The position numbers and the translations under genes were made by a program. The notes under the pieces are model-generated. The model worked only from the letters and a program-made list of their open reading frames with translations. It was not told the DNA's origin and did no database searches. 64,000 nt of DNA from Nocardia inohanensis NBRC 100128 (GTDB lineage Bacteria; Actinomycetota; Actinomycetes; Mycobacteriales; Mycobacteriaceae): the NCBI RefSeq assembly GCF_001612945.1, contig NZ_BDBK01000001.1, positions 434,001 through 498,000 on the forward strand, read 5' to 3'. This document shows, piece by piece, positions 1-9,264 of this stretch; positions within the stretch are counted from its first letter, which is position 1; every line of letters starts with the position of its first letter.

Positions 1-1008
1 TCCGGCATAGGCCAGGCCCGCGCCGAAGCCGAGCAGCAGCGCGGTGTCGCCCTTCTTTGCCCCGCCCGAGCGGATCAGCTCCTCCATCGCCATCGGGATG
101 GAGGCGGCGCTGGTATTACCGGTCTCGACGATATCCTTTGCGACAGCGACGTTCTCGGGGATGTGCAGCGCCCGCACCAGTGCCTCGGTGATCCGGATAT
201 TGGCCTGATGCGGCACGAACGCGTCCAGGTCGGCGACGCTCACGCCCGCCTTGTCCAGCGCGTCCCGGCACGCCTTCTCCAAAAACGTGACGGCCCAGCG
301 GAATACGGCGGTGCCGTTCATCCGGATGTAGGGCCGCACCGTGGTCCCGCCGGTGCGCTCGGCCTCGGCGACCTCGGCGAAGTACTGCTGAAAGTCCTTG
401 TCCTGCTTGATGGCCGCGGTCTGGCTGCCATCCGAGCCCCAGGCCACCGGGCCGATGCCCTCCTCCTCGGACGGGCCCACCACGACCGCGCCCGCGCCGT
501 CGGCGAAGATGAACGCGCAGGTGCGGTCGGAGGTGTCGAGCAGGTCCGAGAGCCGCTCCACGCCGATCACCAGCACGTAGCGCGACTGCCCCGAGCGCAC
601 CAGGGCGGCGGCATCGCCGAGCGCGTAGCAGAAGCCCGCGCAGCCCGCCGAGACATCGAAAGCGGCGGTGTCGTGCATGCCGAGCTCGGTGGCGACGACG
701 GCTCCGGCGGAGGGTCCCAGCACCATCTGCGAGGAGGTGGCCAGGACCACGGTGTCGATCTGTTCGGCGGTGATGCCGGCCGCGGTGAGCGCGTCCCGGG
801 CGGCGGCGGTGCTCATGGAGACGATGGTTTCGTCGGCGTCGGCCCAGCGGCGGGCGGCGATGCCCGAGCGGGTCTTGATCCACTCGTCGGAGGAGTCGAT
901 GCGATCGATGATCTCGGCATTGGGCACCACCCGGCGCGGGCGGTATGCGCCCAGGCCGAGGATGGCGGCGTGCGTGACCGGGGCTGCGGTGGCGATGGTC
1001 GCGGGCAT
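1..1008 (-). CDS. fabH: 3-oxoacyl-ACP synthase III (FabH-like), 3' end cut by window edge
   Basis: Condensing enzyme of the thiolase fold that would join an acyl-CoA starter to malonyl-ACP in the cytosol. About 336 codons are visible from ATG at 1008, so only the last few residues are missing. The active-site Cys lies in FDVSAGCAGFCYALG, the catalytic His in PHQANIRI, and the C-terminal GFGAGLAYAG marks the end of the fold. The family is usually about 330-340 residues. It is transcribed away from a TetR gene, and a perfect 20-bp palindrome lies 15 bp upstream of its start codon, so TetR control is likely. FabH or a FabH-like enzyme with another acyl substrate cannot be separated from sequence alone. 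Confidence 0.9.
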   Translation of the reverse strand, partial: MPATIATAAPVTHAAILGLGAYRPRRVVPNAEIIDRIDSSDEWIKTRSGIAARRWADADETIVSMSTAAARDALTAAGITAEQIDTVVLATSSQMVLGPSAGAVVATELGMHDTAAFDVSAGCAGFCYALGDAAALVRSGQSRYVLVIGVERLSDLLDTSDRTCAFIFADGAGAVVVGPSEEEGIGPVAWGSDGSQTAAIKQDKDFQQYFAEVAEAERTGGTTVRPYIRMNGTAVFRWAVTFLEKACRDALDKAGVSVADLDAFVPHQANIRITEALVRALHIPENVAVAKDIVETGNTSAASIPMAMEELIRSGGAKKGDTALLLGFGAGLAYAG

Positions 1009-1022
1009 GGCTTCCTCTCGTG

Positions 1023-1042
1023 TGTGAACCGATCGGTTCACA
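1023..1042. promoter_or_regulatory. Perfect 20-bp palindrome, probable TetR operator 1
   Basis: TGTGAACCGATCGGTTCACA is perfectly self-complementary and sits in the short divergent region between fabH and the TetR gene. Size and symmetry fit a TetR-family dimer site. It would overlap the fabH promoter. Confidence 0.75.
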
Positions 1043-1056
1043 GGGATAACGTCTAA

Positions 1057-1076
1057 CATGGACCGATCGGTTCACA
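1057..1076. promoter_or_regulatory. Imperfect second copy of the palindrome over the TetR start codon, probable operator 2
   Basis: The right half repeats CCGATCGGTTCACA exactly; the left half has three mismatches to operator 1. The two centres are 34 bp apart. The site covers the ATG at 1058, so binding would block transcription or translation of the regulator itself. Confidence 0.65.
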
Positions 1077-1672
1077 CAAGGGCTGGAGGATTTTTGACAG
1101 CGGGACCCCGGGCGCGCCTGATCTCGAGCACCATCGCGGCGGTGCAAGAGCACGGCGTGCACGCTGCCGGCCTGAGTGAGCTGCTCAAACGCAGCAATGC
1201 CTCGCGCAATTCGCTGTATCAGCACTTCCCGGCGGGCAAGGGCGAGCTGATCGAGACCGCCGCGAAAATCGTCTCCCGGCTGGTCTACAACCATCTGAGC
1301 CGCATGGCCGACGCCCTCGCCGCCGCCCCCTCCATCGACGGCTGGCTCGAGGACCTGTTCGCCTTCTGGCGCACCCAGCTCGAGACCACCGACTACCGCG
1401 CCGGCTCCTTCATGATGGCCGCCGCCCTCGACGTCGACCCGCCCGTGCAATCCGCCGCGGCCCAGGCGTTCGCCGAATGGACCGACCGCCTCGCCGAAGG
1501 CCTGGCCGCCGCCGGCCTCGACCGCGCCACCGCCCGCGCCCTGGCCGGCCTGCTGGTCTCGGTCATCGAAGGCGCGATCGTGCAGAGCCGCGCCCTCAAA
1601 TCCTCCCGCCCCTTCGAAGACGCCCGCACCCAACTAGGCATCCTGCTCACCCATCACCTACCCGCCCGATGA
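1058..1672 (+). CDS. TetR/AcrR-family transcriptional regulator
   Basis: DNA-binding repressor of 204 residues from ATG 1058. The N-terminal helix-turn-helix is visible in GLSELLKRSNASRNSLYQHF, followed by the typical alpha-helical ligand domain. A TTG at 1094, just after GGAGGA, is an alternative in-frame start giving MTAGPRARLISSTIA, which matches the usual family beginning; its spacing is short. The gene is divergent from fabH and both promoters carry the same palindrome, so it probably represses fabH and itself, perhaps sensing an acyl-CoA. The stop overlaps the next start (ATGA). Confidence 0.9.
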   Translation: MDRSVHTRAGGFLTAGPRARLISSTIAAVQEHGVHAAGLSELLKRSNASRNSLYQHFPAGKGELIETAAKIVSRLVYNHLSRMADALAAAPSIDGWLEDLFAFWRTQLETTDYRAGSFMMAAALDVDPPVQSAAAQAFAEWTDRLAEGLAAAGLDRATARALAGLLVSVIEGAIVQSRALKSSRPFEDARTQLGILLTHHLPAR

Positions 1673-2190
1673 CCCCCATGCGCCGCATCCTGGTCTCCGG
1701 CATCTCCGGCGCCGGAAAAACCACCCTGGCCACGAAACTAGCTGAGCGCCTGCACCTTCCGCGCTACGAGCTGGACGCCCTCCATCACGGCCCCGGCTGG
1801 ATCAAACGCCCCGAATTCGAAGCCGAAGTCGAGCGGTTCGCTCGCACCGACAGCTGGGTGACCGAAGACCAGTACTACCGCACCCTCGGCGGTCTCCTCT
1901 GGTCCCGCGCCGACACCCTGATCTGGCTCGACCTCCCGCGCTCCACCGTCATGCCCCGCGTCATCCGCCGCTCCGCGCTCCGCACCCTGACCCGCCGTGA
2001 ACTCTGGAACGGCAACCGCGAATCCGCCCGCAACTGGCTCCAACCCGACCACCCGATGCGCTGGGCCTGGTCCCAGCACGCGACCCGCCGCGCCCACACC
2101 GAAGCCCGCATCCCCGACTTCCCCCACCTGACCGTGATCCGCCTGCGCACCGCCGCCGAAGCCGACGCCTGGTTACGCCAACTCCCGTGA
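1669..2190 (+). CDS. P-loop NTPase, adenylate-kinase-like
   Basis: 173-residue cytosolic protein with a Walker A motif GISGAGKTT at residues 10-18 and a small-kinase layout. The aromatic and acidic stretch YELDALHH resembles proteins annotated as topology-modulation or adenylate-kinase-like (FlaR type). The Walker B-like segment is TLIWLDLP. The start ATG overlaps the TetR stop by 4 bp, which implies translational coupling and co-expression. The substrate is unknown; a nucleotide or small-molecule kinase is the family expectation. Confidence 0.75.
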   Translation: MTPMRRILVSGISGAGKTTLATKLAERLHLPRYELDALHHGPGWIKRPEFEAEVERFARTDSWVTEDQYYRTLGGLLWSRADTLIWLDLPRSTVMPRVIRRSALRTLTRRELWNGNRESARNWLQPDHPMRWAWSQHATRRAHTEARIPDFPHLTVIRLRTAAEADAWLRQLP

Positions 2191-2204
2191 TCCGCGCCCT
2201 TTCC

Positions 2205-2284
2205 GCGATTCCGGCATGCTCTCAGCCGGAATCCGGGATGCCCGCCCCAGGTGGATCCCGGTTGAGAGCACGCCGGGACGACGA
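2205..2284. repeat. Dispersed inverted-repeat element, copy A
   Basis: About 80 bp between convergent genes. It starts near CGATTCCGGC, has internal CTCAGCCGG and GGTGGATCCCGG blocks and ends AGCACGCCGGGACGACG. The same end sequences and internal palindrome recur at 9163-9240 and 22616-22691. It looks like a small non-coding palindromic repeat. Confidence 0.7.
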
Positions 2285-2304
2285 TGCGGACGAGTTGAAA
2301 CTTG

Positions 2305-2802
2305 TCAGCGGGTGCGGCTGAAGATTCTTCGCCACCAGTGGGATCCGCGCTGCTCGTCAGTTGTGTCCCGAACCGTACGCGGCTTCGTGGCCTCGACCCG
2401 TGCGGCCCCACGTTCCGCCGTCCACTGCGCGACAACCTCCTCCAGTTTCACCGGCGCGATCGGCACCGGCGGCCCGCTCGGCATCCGCAGCCATCGCACA
2501 ATCCGATCGTTGAGTTCGGAAACGGCTTCGCGCACTTCCCGTTCGGACCGCATCCCCCGCACGGTGTCGAGTAACCGCTCCCGATCCCGCCGCAGCACGA
2601 TCGACTCCGGAAGCAGCGCGTCGGCACTGAGCCCTTCGCGTTTCAACGCGGACCGCAGCCACCAGTCCTCATCCGCCGCCCCCGGCGGTATGGGTTGCCC
2701 GGCCCCGGGCAGATTCTCGAATTCGCCCCGCTCGGTCGATTCCCGGATCTGCTTGTCGATCCATGACTCGAAGGTGAGATCGGGCGGTTTGCGCTCGGTC
2801 AC
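2305..2802 (-). CDS. DUF1992 (DnaJC28-like) conserved protein
   Basis: 165 residues. The N-terminus carries the DUF1992 signature: FESWIDKQIRESTERGEFENLPG followed within a few residues by GQPIP, then a helical middle with VREAVSELNDRIVRWL. This domain is found in the eukaryotic DnaJ homologue DNAJC28 and as stand-alone bacterial proteins; no biochemical role is established. The start is ATG at 2802. It converges on the P-loop gene across a dispersed repeat and is divergent from the beta-lactamase-like gene. Confidence 0.85.
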   Translation of the reverse strand: MTERKPPDLTFESWIDKQIRESTERGEFENLPGAGQPIPPGAADEDWWLRSALKREGLSADALLPESIVLRRDRERLLDTVRGMRSEREVREAVSELNDRIVRWLRMPSGPPVPIAPVKLEEVVAQWTAERGAARVEATKPRTVRDTTDEQRGSHWWRRIFSRTR

Positions 2803-2990
2803 ACCACCGAGGCTACCGAAACCACAGGTCGGTGTGGCGGGGTCGACTCCGGTAGTGTCCTGTCCGATTTCGACGTCGTGGGGGCGACGAGGTCATCGCT
2901 CGCGCCATGGCGAAGGAGCGCGCCGATCGATTCGCGTGAAGTTGCTCGCTCGCTTGCTGAAACCTGTTCGGCACGGCTAGCTTTCGGCGG

Positions 2991-3956
2991 GTGGAAAAGA
3001 TCACCAGGCGAACTCTGTTGGCGGCGAGCACGATCGCGGCGGGCGGGTTGTTGGGGGCGGGGGCCGCGGGGGCGGAACCTTCGGCGGCGGGCGGGGCGTT
3101 CGATGCGGAGTTCCGGACGGTGGCCAAGGCGGCGGGTGGACGGTGGCATGCGTATGTGACCGAGCTGGGGTCGGGGGAGCGGACCGCTGTTGTCGATCAG
3201 GATGCGGATTTTCTGATCGAGGGGGCGAGTGTGCAGAAGCTGGCCGTCATGGCGGGGGTGCTGGCCGAGGTGGATGCGGGGCGGGTGCGGCTCACGGACA
3301 CAACGACTCTGGATGAGGCGAGCGTTATGGAGGGGAGTGGGATCTATTTGAATCAGGCGGCGTTCGGGGATCAGTTGACGGTCGCCAGTCTGCTCACCTC
3401 CATGTTGCAGGTGTCGGATAACACGGCGGTGCGGTTGTTGTCGCGGTTCGTTTCGGGGGAGACGATCAATACGAATCTGGACAAGCTCGGGTTCGAAAAG
3501 ACTCGGGTGGAGCCGATTCCGGGGGAGGACCGGTTCTATCTCGGGGTGACTACGCCCCGGGAGAACAACGAGCTGTTGTATCGGCTGGCATCGGGGACGC
3601 TGCTGTCCAAGTCGTCGACGCAGGCGATCATGCGCGTCATGACCTGGTCCGGGGTCGGTTACACCGATGGCGTCCGGCGCTACATGTCCTCGGAAGAACG
3701 CTCCCGCTTCGCCACCAAATTCGGTGCGGCCGAGGATCGCCGGCACGAGACCGGTGTGATGCTCGACGAGAACGGCGCACCGCTGGTGGTGTTCTCGTTC
3801 TTCGCCGATCAAGCGCCCGACTCCGGCAATTACGGCGGCACCAACCCGATCGTCGCGGCGCATGCGGCCCTGGGACGCTTCATGATCGACACCTACAAGG
3901 GGCTGTCACCATTGCGCAGTTACGTGAATCCGAAGGTGATCGCCCGGGGCCACTGA
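2991..3956 (+). CDS. Exported class A beta-lactamase-like serine hydrolase
   Basis: 321 residues from GTG 2991. The N-terminus RRTLLAASTIAAGGLLGA looks like a signal peptide, possibly Tat-type. The active-site Ser-x-x-Lys is SVQK in IEGASVQKLAVM and the SDN loop is VSDN. The usual KTG triad is not clear; TKFG in RFATKFGAAEDRRHETG may replace it. This fits the beta-lactamase2 family, which includes true penicillinases and many enzymes of unknown substrate. The weak KTG makes beta-lactam hydrolysis uncertain. Its 3' end lies 2 bp from the convergent glutaminase. Confidence 0.8.
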   Translation: MEKITRRTLLAASTIAAGGLLGAGAAGAEPSAAGGAFDAEFRTVAKAAGGRWHAYVTELGSGERTAVVDQDADFLIEGASVQKLAVMAGVLAEVDAGRVRLTDTTTLDEASVMEGSGIYLNQAAFGDQLTVASLLTSMLQVSDNTAVRLLSRFVSGETINTNLDKLGFEKTRVEPIPGEDRFYLGVTTPRENNELLYRLASGTLLSKSSTQAIMRVMTWSGVGYTDGVRRYMSSEERSRFATKFGAAEDRRHETGVMLDENGAPLVVFSFFADQAPDSGNYGGTNPIVAAHAALGRFMIDTYKGLSPLRSYVNPKVIARGH

Positions 3957-3958
3957 CC

Positions 3959-5827
3959 TCAGATACCGCCGTGCGCCGCCAGCGCGCGGACGGCGGCATC
4001 GGCTTGCGCGTAGGCCGCGGCCGCCAGGCGTTCCAGCAGTGCCAGTTTCACTTCGGGCGCCTGACTGGCGAGCAGATCGAACTTCCCGGGCGGCAGCACG
4101 GCCAGCCGCACCGTCGATTCCGCGTACACGTCATTGGCGAACCGCACCCCGGCCAGCATCGACATCTCCCCGAACGACATGCCCGAGGTCAGCGTGACCA
4201 GGCGATGCCGTCGATGCTCGCGATCGTCGAAGGTGAACCGCACCCGCCCCGACAGGATCAGGAACAACCCGCAGCGCGGACTGTCGTGCGCCACGATCAA
4301 CTCCCCGCGCGCCACCGTCCGGGTCTCGAATTCCTTGGCCAGCACCCGCCGTTCGTCCTCGGGCATGGCCGCCAGCGCCGGATGCTCGTCCACGCTGTAC
4401 GCGGCCGGCGTCCGCTGCTCGGGCGGCGTGTGCCGATCCAGAATGAGCTGCTCACACCACTCCGTCGCCGCATCGCGGTCGATGAACACCCGCCCGTGCG
4501 GATCGGCCGGATCCAGGCTGGAGACCATCCGCCCGAGCTTGGCGTCCGGATCGACCAGCGCCACCCGCGTCCCCGCGCCCGCCAGCTCCGATTGCAGATC
4601 GTCGAGCATCCGGATGGCGATCGCGCTCACCTCGCCGACCTCCCGCAGATCCAGTACCAGCGCCGCCAATTCGCCCGGCGTCTGCTCGACCGCGCGCACC
4701 GTGGATTCGGCGCCCGCGAAGAACAGGTCGCCGTGCAATTCGAAAATCTGTGCCCGATCCCCGAATTCGCGCAGTACCGCCAGCTCTTCGGGCTCCCGGC
4801 GCAGCCGTGACGGCGCTTCGGCCACCGAATACGCGGTCCGGATCGCGGTGCGCGCGGCCCGCGTCACATGCAGGAAGTGCAGTCCCAGCCGCGTCGAGAG
4901 TTCCCGGCACGCTTTCACCCCGCGCACGCTGCTGCCGTGCTGGTCCAGGCGCGGCGAGTACACCGCGATCCCGATCTGCCCCGGCAGCACCGCCAGAATC
5001 CCGCCGCCCACACCGCTTTTCGCGGGCAGCCCGACGGTGGTCACCCAGTCGCCGGCCGCGTCGTACATACCGCAGGTGGTCATCACCGACAGCACCTGCT
5101 CGACCAGCGGCCCCGACAGCGCGCGTTCGCGGGTGAGCGGATTCACCCCGCTGTTGGCCAGCGTCGCCGCCATCACGGCCAGATCGCGACAGGTGACGTC
5201 GATGGAGCACTGCCGGAAATACCGGTCGACCGCTTCGTCCGGATCGATATCGATGATCCCGGCCCCGCGCAGCAGATACCCGATGGCCCGATTGCGATAC
5301 CCGGTCCGCGCCTCGGAGGCGTACACCTCCTCGTTCAACCGCAGCTCCCGCCCCGCGAATCGGCTGTAACTGCGCCGGATTCGCGTGAACCGATCCGCGG
5401 CATCACGCCCGGTGATCAGCGAAGCAGCGGTGATCGCCCCGGCATTGATCATCGGATTGCGTGGCCGCTGCGTCTTCGGGTCGAGGCTGATCTCGTTGAA
5501 CGGTTCCCCGGACGGCTCCACATCGATGCGTTCGCCGACCGCGTCCAGTCCCCGATCCGCCAGCGCCAGCGCGTAGGTGAACGGTTTCGAGATCGACTGA
5601 ATCGTGAAGCAGGTGTCCAGATCTCCGCTGCCGTACACCCGCCCGTCCGCCGTCGCCAGGCAGATGCCGAACGAATCCGGTTGCACCGCCGCCAGTTCCG
5701 GGATGTAGTCGGCCAGCGTTCCGGAGGTATCCGAACGGCACAATTCGTACACTTCGTCGATCAAGCGGGCGACAACACCGCTGGTAGCGAGCCCGGAGCC
5801 GGCGCTGATCGATGCGGAAGGGGCCAC
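3959..5827 (-). CDS. glsA: Glutaminase fused to STAS and cyclic-nucleotide-binding domains
   Basis: Hydrolyses glutamine to glutamate and ammonia in the cytosol. Residues about 15-320 form the serine-dependent glutaminase; the catalytic SISK tetrad (S78, K81) lies in [14 protein letters not shown]. Residues about 350-460 form a STAS domain ([20 protein letters not shown]) and about 490-620 a cyclic-nucleotide-binding domain ending [20 protein letters not shown]. The open frame extends to 5965, but that would almost meet the dxs leader and the extra residues do not resemble the family, so GTG 5827 (622 residues) is preferred. Plain bacterial glutaminases are about 310 residues, so regulatory domains double the length. 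Confidence 0.9.
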   Translation of the reverse strand: MAPSASISAGSGLATSGVVARLIDEVYELCRSDTSGTLADYIPELAAVQPDSFGICLATADGRVYGSGDLDTCFTIQSISKPFTYALALADRGLDAVGERIDVEPSGEPFNEISLDPKTQRPRNPMINAGAITAASLITGRDAADRFTRIRRSYSRFAGRELRLNEEVYASEARTGYRNRAIGYLLRGAGIIDIDPDEAVDRYFRQCSIDVTCRDLAVMAATLANSGVNPLTRERALSGPLVEQVLSVMTTCGMYDAAGDWVTTVGLPAKSGVGGGILAVLPGQIGIAVYSPRLDQHGSSVRGVKACRELSTRLGLHFLHVTRAARTAIRTAYSVAEAPSRLRREPEELAVLREFGDRAQIFELHGDLFFAGAESTVRAVEQTPGELAALVLDLREVGEVSAIAIRMLDDLQSELAGAGTRVALVDPDAKLGRMVSSLDPADPHGRVFIDRDAATEWCEQLILDRHTPPEQRTPAAYSVDEHPALAAMPEDERRVLAKEFETRTVARGELIVAHDSPRCGLFLILSGRVRFTFDDREHRRHRLVTLTSGMSFGEMSMLAGVRFANDVYAESTVRLAVLPPGKFDLLASQAPEVKLALLERLAAAAYAQADAAVRALAAHGGI

Positions 5828-5970
5828 CGCGCCACTGTATCCGGGTAGTGTGTGTGGAGCCTCACATTCCTTACGGATGTCGCAGGTGGGTTTCGTTCCT
5901 GGCGTCTGAGGTCGGGCGGGGCTCCGTAGACTGTTGCAAACACAGGAGACATCCGGAGGGAGCAATAGCC

Positions 5971-7944
5971 GTGGGAGTGCTTTCCCGGGTCGACACGCCC
6001 GAGGACTTGCGCCGGCTGTCGGTACCGGAGCTGCGTGAGCTGGCGGAGGAGATCCGCGAGTTCCTGGTGCGCAAAGTCGCGGCGACGGGCGGGCATCTGG
6101 GGCCGAACCTCGGCGTCGTCGAGCTCACCATCGCGCTGCACCGCGTATTCGACTCGCCCGCCGACCCGATCATCTTCGACACCGGGCACCAGTCCTATGT
6201 CCACAAGATCCTGACCGGTCGCAAGGACGGCTTCGACACGCTGCGCAAGCAGGGCGGTCTGTCCGGATATCCGTGCCGCGCCGAGAGCGCGCACGACTGG
6301 GTGGAGTCCTCGCACGCGTCGGCCTCGCTGTCCTACGCCGACGGTCTGGCCAAGGCGTTCGATCTGACCCGGCAGAAGCGGTCGGTGGTGGCGGTCGTCG
6401 GTGACGGCGCGCTCACCGGCGGCATGTGCTGGGAGGCGTTGAACAATATCGCCGCCGGGCAGGATCGCTCGGTGGTGATCGTGGTCAACGACAACGGCCG
6501 GTCCTATGCCCCGACCATCGGCGGTCTGGCCGATCGGCTCGCCGGTCTGCGCATGCAGCCCGCCTACGAGCATGCCCTCGATGCCACCAAACGGATCGTG
6601 CAGAGCATTCCGCGCGTGGGGGATTCGGCGTATTCGATGCTGCACGCCATCAAGACCGGCATCAAGGATGCCGTCGCGCCGCAGGAGCTGTTCGGCGATA
6701 TCGGGCTGAAGTACGTGGGCCCGGTGGACGGTCACGACACGGTCGCCCTCGAGGGTGCGCTGCGGCGCGCCAAGGACTTCGGCGGTCCGGTGGTGGTGCA
6801 TGTCGTGACTCAGAAGGGCCGCGGCTACAAGCCCGCCGAGGATCACGAAGCCGATCAGATGCATGCCGTGGGCCGGATCGATCCGGAAACCGGTGAGCCG
6901 GTGGGCAGTTCGTCCGGGGCCAGCTGGACTTCGGTGTTCTCCAAGGAATTGATCGCGCAGGCCGAGCAGCGGGACGACATCGTGGCGATTACCGCCGCCA
7001 TGCCAGGACCGACCGGTCTGTCGGCGTTCGGTGATCGTTTCCCCGAGCGCATGTTCGACGTGGGCATCGCCGAACAGCACGCCATCACCTCCGCGGCCGG
7101 GATGGCGCTGGGCGGGCTGCATCCGGTGGTCGCCATCTACTCCACCTTCCTGAACCGCGCCTTCGACCAGCTGCTCATGGATGTGGCACTGCTGAAGCTG
7201 CCCGTGACGCTGGTCCTGGACCGCGCGGGCATCACCGGTGACGACGGCGCTTCGCACAACGGCATGTGGGATCTGTCGGTGCTGGGCATCATTCCGGGCA
7301 TCCGGGTGGCCGCCCCGCGCGATGCCGCCACGCTGCGTGACGAACTCGGCGAAGCGCTGCACATCAGCGACGGCCCCACCGCGATCCGCTTCCCGAAGGG
7401 CACTGTCGCCGAGGAGATCTCGGCCGTCGAGCGCGTCGAAGGCGTGGACGTGCTGCGGCTGCCCGAAGCGGCCGGTGCTTCCGCGCAATCGGTGCGCGGC
7501 GATGTGCTGCTCGTCGCGGTCGGCGCGTTCGCGGACCTGGCCTTGCGGGTCGCGGATCTGCTGTCGGCCGAAGGCGTTTCGGTCACCGTCATCGACCCGC
7601 GCTGGGTGCTGCCGGTCTCCGACACCGTGGTGAAGCTGGCCGAGAACTACCGCCTGGTCGTCACTCTGGAGGACAGCGGCCTGCACGGCGGTATCGGCAG
7701 CACGGTCTCGGCGCGCATGCGCGAATCCGGCGTGGATGTGCCGACCCGCGATATCGGTGTCCCGCAGCGCTTCCTGGATCACGCGTCGATCCCGCAGGTC
7801 CGTCAGGAACTCGGCCTCACCCCCGGCGATATCGCCCGCCGCGTGCACGGCTGGCTCGGCGACAGCGCCGAAGCGGACAAGGCGATGGCGGAAGCGGAAA
7901 TCGGCTCCGTCGCCGACCCTGCCGAACGCGCGCTGGCGGAGTAA
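5971..7944 (+). CDS. dxs: 1-deoxy-D-xylulose-5-phosphate synthase
   Basis: Thiamine-diphosphate enzyme joining pyruvate and glyceraldehyde 3-phosphate, the first step of the MEP isoprenoid pathway. 657 residues from GTG 5971, preceded by GGAGGG at 5955. The TPP-binding [16 protein letters not shown] motif, the [15 protein letters not shown] substrate loop and [18 protein letters not shown] of the central domain are all present, and the length is normal. An upstream in-frame start is less likely because the family begins [13 protein letters not shown]. It is divergent from glsA. A hairpin about 130 bp downstream may end the transcript. Confidence 0.97.
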   Translation: MGVLSRVDTPEDLRRLSVPELRELAEEIREFLVRKVAATGGHLGPNLGVVELTIALHRVFDSPADPIIFDTGHQSYVHKILTGRKDGFDTLRKQGGLSGYPCRAESAHDWVESSHASASLSYADGLAKAFDLTRQKRSVVAVVGDGALTGGMCWEALNNIAAGQDRSVVIVVNDNGRSYAPTIGGLADRLAGLRMQPAYEHALDATKRIVQSIPRVGDSAYSMLHAIKTGIKDAVAPQELFGDIGLKYVGPVDGHDTVALEGALRRAKDFGGPVVVHVVTQKGRGYKPAEDHEADQMHAVGRIDPETGEPVGSSSGASWTSVFSKELIAQAEQRDDIVAITAAMPGPTGLSAFGDRFPERMFDVGIAEQHAITSAAGMALGGLHPVVAIYSTFLNRAFDQLLMDVALLKLPVTLVLDRAGITGDDGASHNGMWDLSVLGIIPGIRVAAPRDAATLRDELGEALHISDGPTAIRFPKGTVAEEISAVERVEGVDVLRLPEAAGASAQSVRGDVLLVAVGAFADLALRVADLLSAEGVSVTVIDPRWVLPVSDTVVKLAENYRLVVTLEDSGLHGGIGSTVSARMRESGVDVPTRDIGVPQRFLDHASIPQVRQELGLTPGDIARRVHGWLGDSAEADKAMAEAEIGSVADPAERALAE

Positions 7945-8072
7945 GTTCGCGAGCCACGCTCGCGTAGTAGCCGGCTGCGGTCGCCGCGCCTCGCAGGAGC
8001 GGCGGGGTTCCTCGGCTCGGCCCGGTCACGTCGGCCGTCCGGGTCGCGCAGCAACTCGGCCTCGACCCGCAA

Positions 8073-8103
8073 CGGGCGGCACCCTCGGGGTGCTGCCCGT
8101 TTT
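8073..8103 (+). terminator. Probable rho-independent terminator after dxs
   Basis: CGGGCGGCACC and GGGTGCTGCCCG form an 11-12 bp stem (one G-U pair) with a 4-base loop, followed by TTTT. Confidence 0.65.
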
Positions 8104-8134
8104 CGTATACGCCGCAGCCGTTCTCGCGTAGATT

Positions 8135-8150
8135 CTGTAACCGGTTACAG
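8135..8150. promoter_or_regulatory. Perfect 16-bp palindrome upstream of the enoyl-CoA hydratase
   Basis: CTGTAACCGGTTACAG lies 20 bp before the start codon. Its symmetry suggests a TetR-family site. No regulator gene is adjacent, so control would come from elsewhere. A related TTAC/GTAA arrangement occurs before the TetR gene at 15370. Confidence 0.55.
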
Positions 8151-8170
8151 TTTTCCGGTCAGGAGTCCGC

Positions 8171-8974
8171 ATGACATTCGTCCTCGTAGACAAGCCGCGC
8201 CCGGGCATCGCCCTGGTCACCCTCAACCGCCCCGAGCGGATGAACGCCATGGCATTCGATGTGATGGTGCCGCTGCGCGAAACCCTCGAAGCGGTCGCGG
8301 CGGACAACGAGGTGCGCGCGGTGGTGCTGACCGGCGCGGGCCACGGCTTCTGCTCCGGCGCGGACCTCACGCACGCGGGCAAGGTCCCCGGGGTGGAGGG
8401 GTTGACCAAGACCACCGTCGCCCGCCGCTCGATGGAACTGCTCAACAACGTCATGCTGACCATCCGCCGCATGCACCAGCCGGTCATCTCGGCCATCAAC
8501 GGCGCGGCCATCGGCGGCGGCTTCTGCCTGGCCATGGGCACCGATATCCGGATCGCCGCCGAGGACGCCTACTTCCGGGCGGCCGGCATCAACAACGGCC
8601 TCACCTCGGCCGAACTGGGCATCAGTTATCTGCTGCCGCGCGCCATCGGCATCACCCGGGCCTACGAGATCATGCTCACCGGCCGCGACGTCGACTCCAC
8701 CGAAGCCGAGCGCATCGGCATCGTGTCCAAGGTCGTTCCCGGCGACAAACTCCTCGAATCCGCCTACGACACCGCCGACCAGATCCTGCGCTGGAGCCGC
8801 GTCGGCGCGGAGCTGACGAAGCGCATGCTCTGGAGCGGCCTGGAGGCGGGCAGCTTCGAATCCCACATGCAGCACGAAGGCACCGCCCAGCTCTACGTCC
8901 GCCTCACCACCGACAATTTCGACGAGGCCATCCGCGCCCGCAAGGACCGCCGCCCACCCCACTTCGAGCACTAG
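8171..8974 (+). CDS. echA: Enoyl-CoA hydratase/isomerase family protein
   Basis: Crotonase-fold enzyme of 267 residues that adds water to 2-enoyl-CoA in fatty-acid beta-oxidation or a related CoA pathway. The CoA/oxyanion-hole segments are LTGAGHGFCSGADL (residues about 55-68) and INGAAIGGGFCLAMGTDIRI. The position corresponding to the first catalytic Glu lies near INNGLTSAELGISY, where SAE is compatible with a Glu. In M. tuberculosis an EchA paralogue (EchA15 by my recollection) occupies this conserved neighbourhood, which supports orthology. A 16-bp palindrome lies just upstream. Confidence 0.9.
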   Translation: MTFVLVDKPRPGIALVTLNRPERMNAMAFDVMVPLRETLEAVAADNEVRAVVLTGAGHGFCSGADLTHAGKVPGVEGLTKTTVARRSMELLNNVMLTIRRMHQPVISAINGAAIGGGFCLAMGTDIRIAAEDAYFRAAGINNGLTSAELGISYLLPRAIGITRAYEIMLTGRDVDSTEAERIGIVSKVVPGDKLLESAYDTADQILRWSRVGAELTKRMLWSGLEAGSFESHMQHEGTAQLYVRLTTDNFDEAIRARKDRRPPHFEH

Positions 8975-8986
8975 CTATCCACGCGC

Positions 8987-9148
8987 ACAACGGTTTCCGC
9001 CCAATAGCGAAGTGCGTCGGTTCCTGCGCGGCAGCGAGGTGTGTCGGTTCCTGCAAGGCAACGGGGTGTGTCGGTTCCTGCGCGGCAGCGAGGTGTGCCG
9101 AGTCCTGCGCGGCAGCGGGGTGCGTCGGTTCCCGCACGACAGCGGGGG
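8987..9148. repeat. 27-bp tandem repeat, about six copies (minisatellite)
   Basis: Five clear 27-bp copies begin at 9014, 9041, 9068, 9095 and 9122, with a decayed copy at 8987. The consensus starts GTGTCGGTTCCTGCGCGGCA and ends GCGAGGT. Copies differ by one to five bases. It fills the space between the stop of the hydratase and a dispersed repeat. Reading frames stay open through it because 27 is a multiple of three, but nothing suggests it is translated. Confidence 0.9.
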
Positions 9149-9162
9149 TGCGTCGCCGCTTT

Positions 9163-9240
9163 CGTCATCCCGGCGTGTTCACCGGCCGGGATCTCACCGA
9201 TCGAAGTGAGATTGCGGCCGACAGCACGCCGGAATGCCGG
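9163..9240. repeat. Dispersed inverted-repeat element, copy B
   Basis: 78 bp starting CGTCATCCCGGC and ending AGCACGCCGGAATGCCGG, with an internal palindrome around CTCACCGATCGAAGTGAG. Same family as 2205-2284 and 22616-22691. It lies between convergent genes, directly after the minisatellite. Confidence 0.8.
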
Positions 9241-9264
9241 GGGAGGGCGCGTCGCTCGCGGCGA

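Noticed and set aside
116..1633. 505-codon minus-strand open frame across fabH and TetR
   Set aside because: It is the out-of-phase shadow of two well-supported genes; it is Gly/Arg-rich with no domain.
3959..4810. Plus-strand frames antisense to the glutaminase
   Set aside because: Arg/Gln/Pro-rich shadow sequence without motifs, opposite a clear gene.
5828..5965. Upstream extension of the glutaminase to 5965
   Set aside because: The extra 46 residues do not resemble the family and would leave no promoter space for dxs.
8987..9148. CRISPR array
   Set aside because: The repeats are directly adjacent with no spacers and no cas genes are present.
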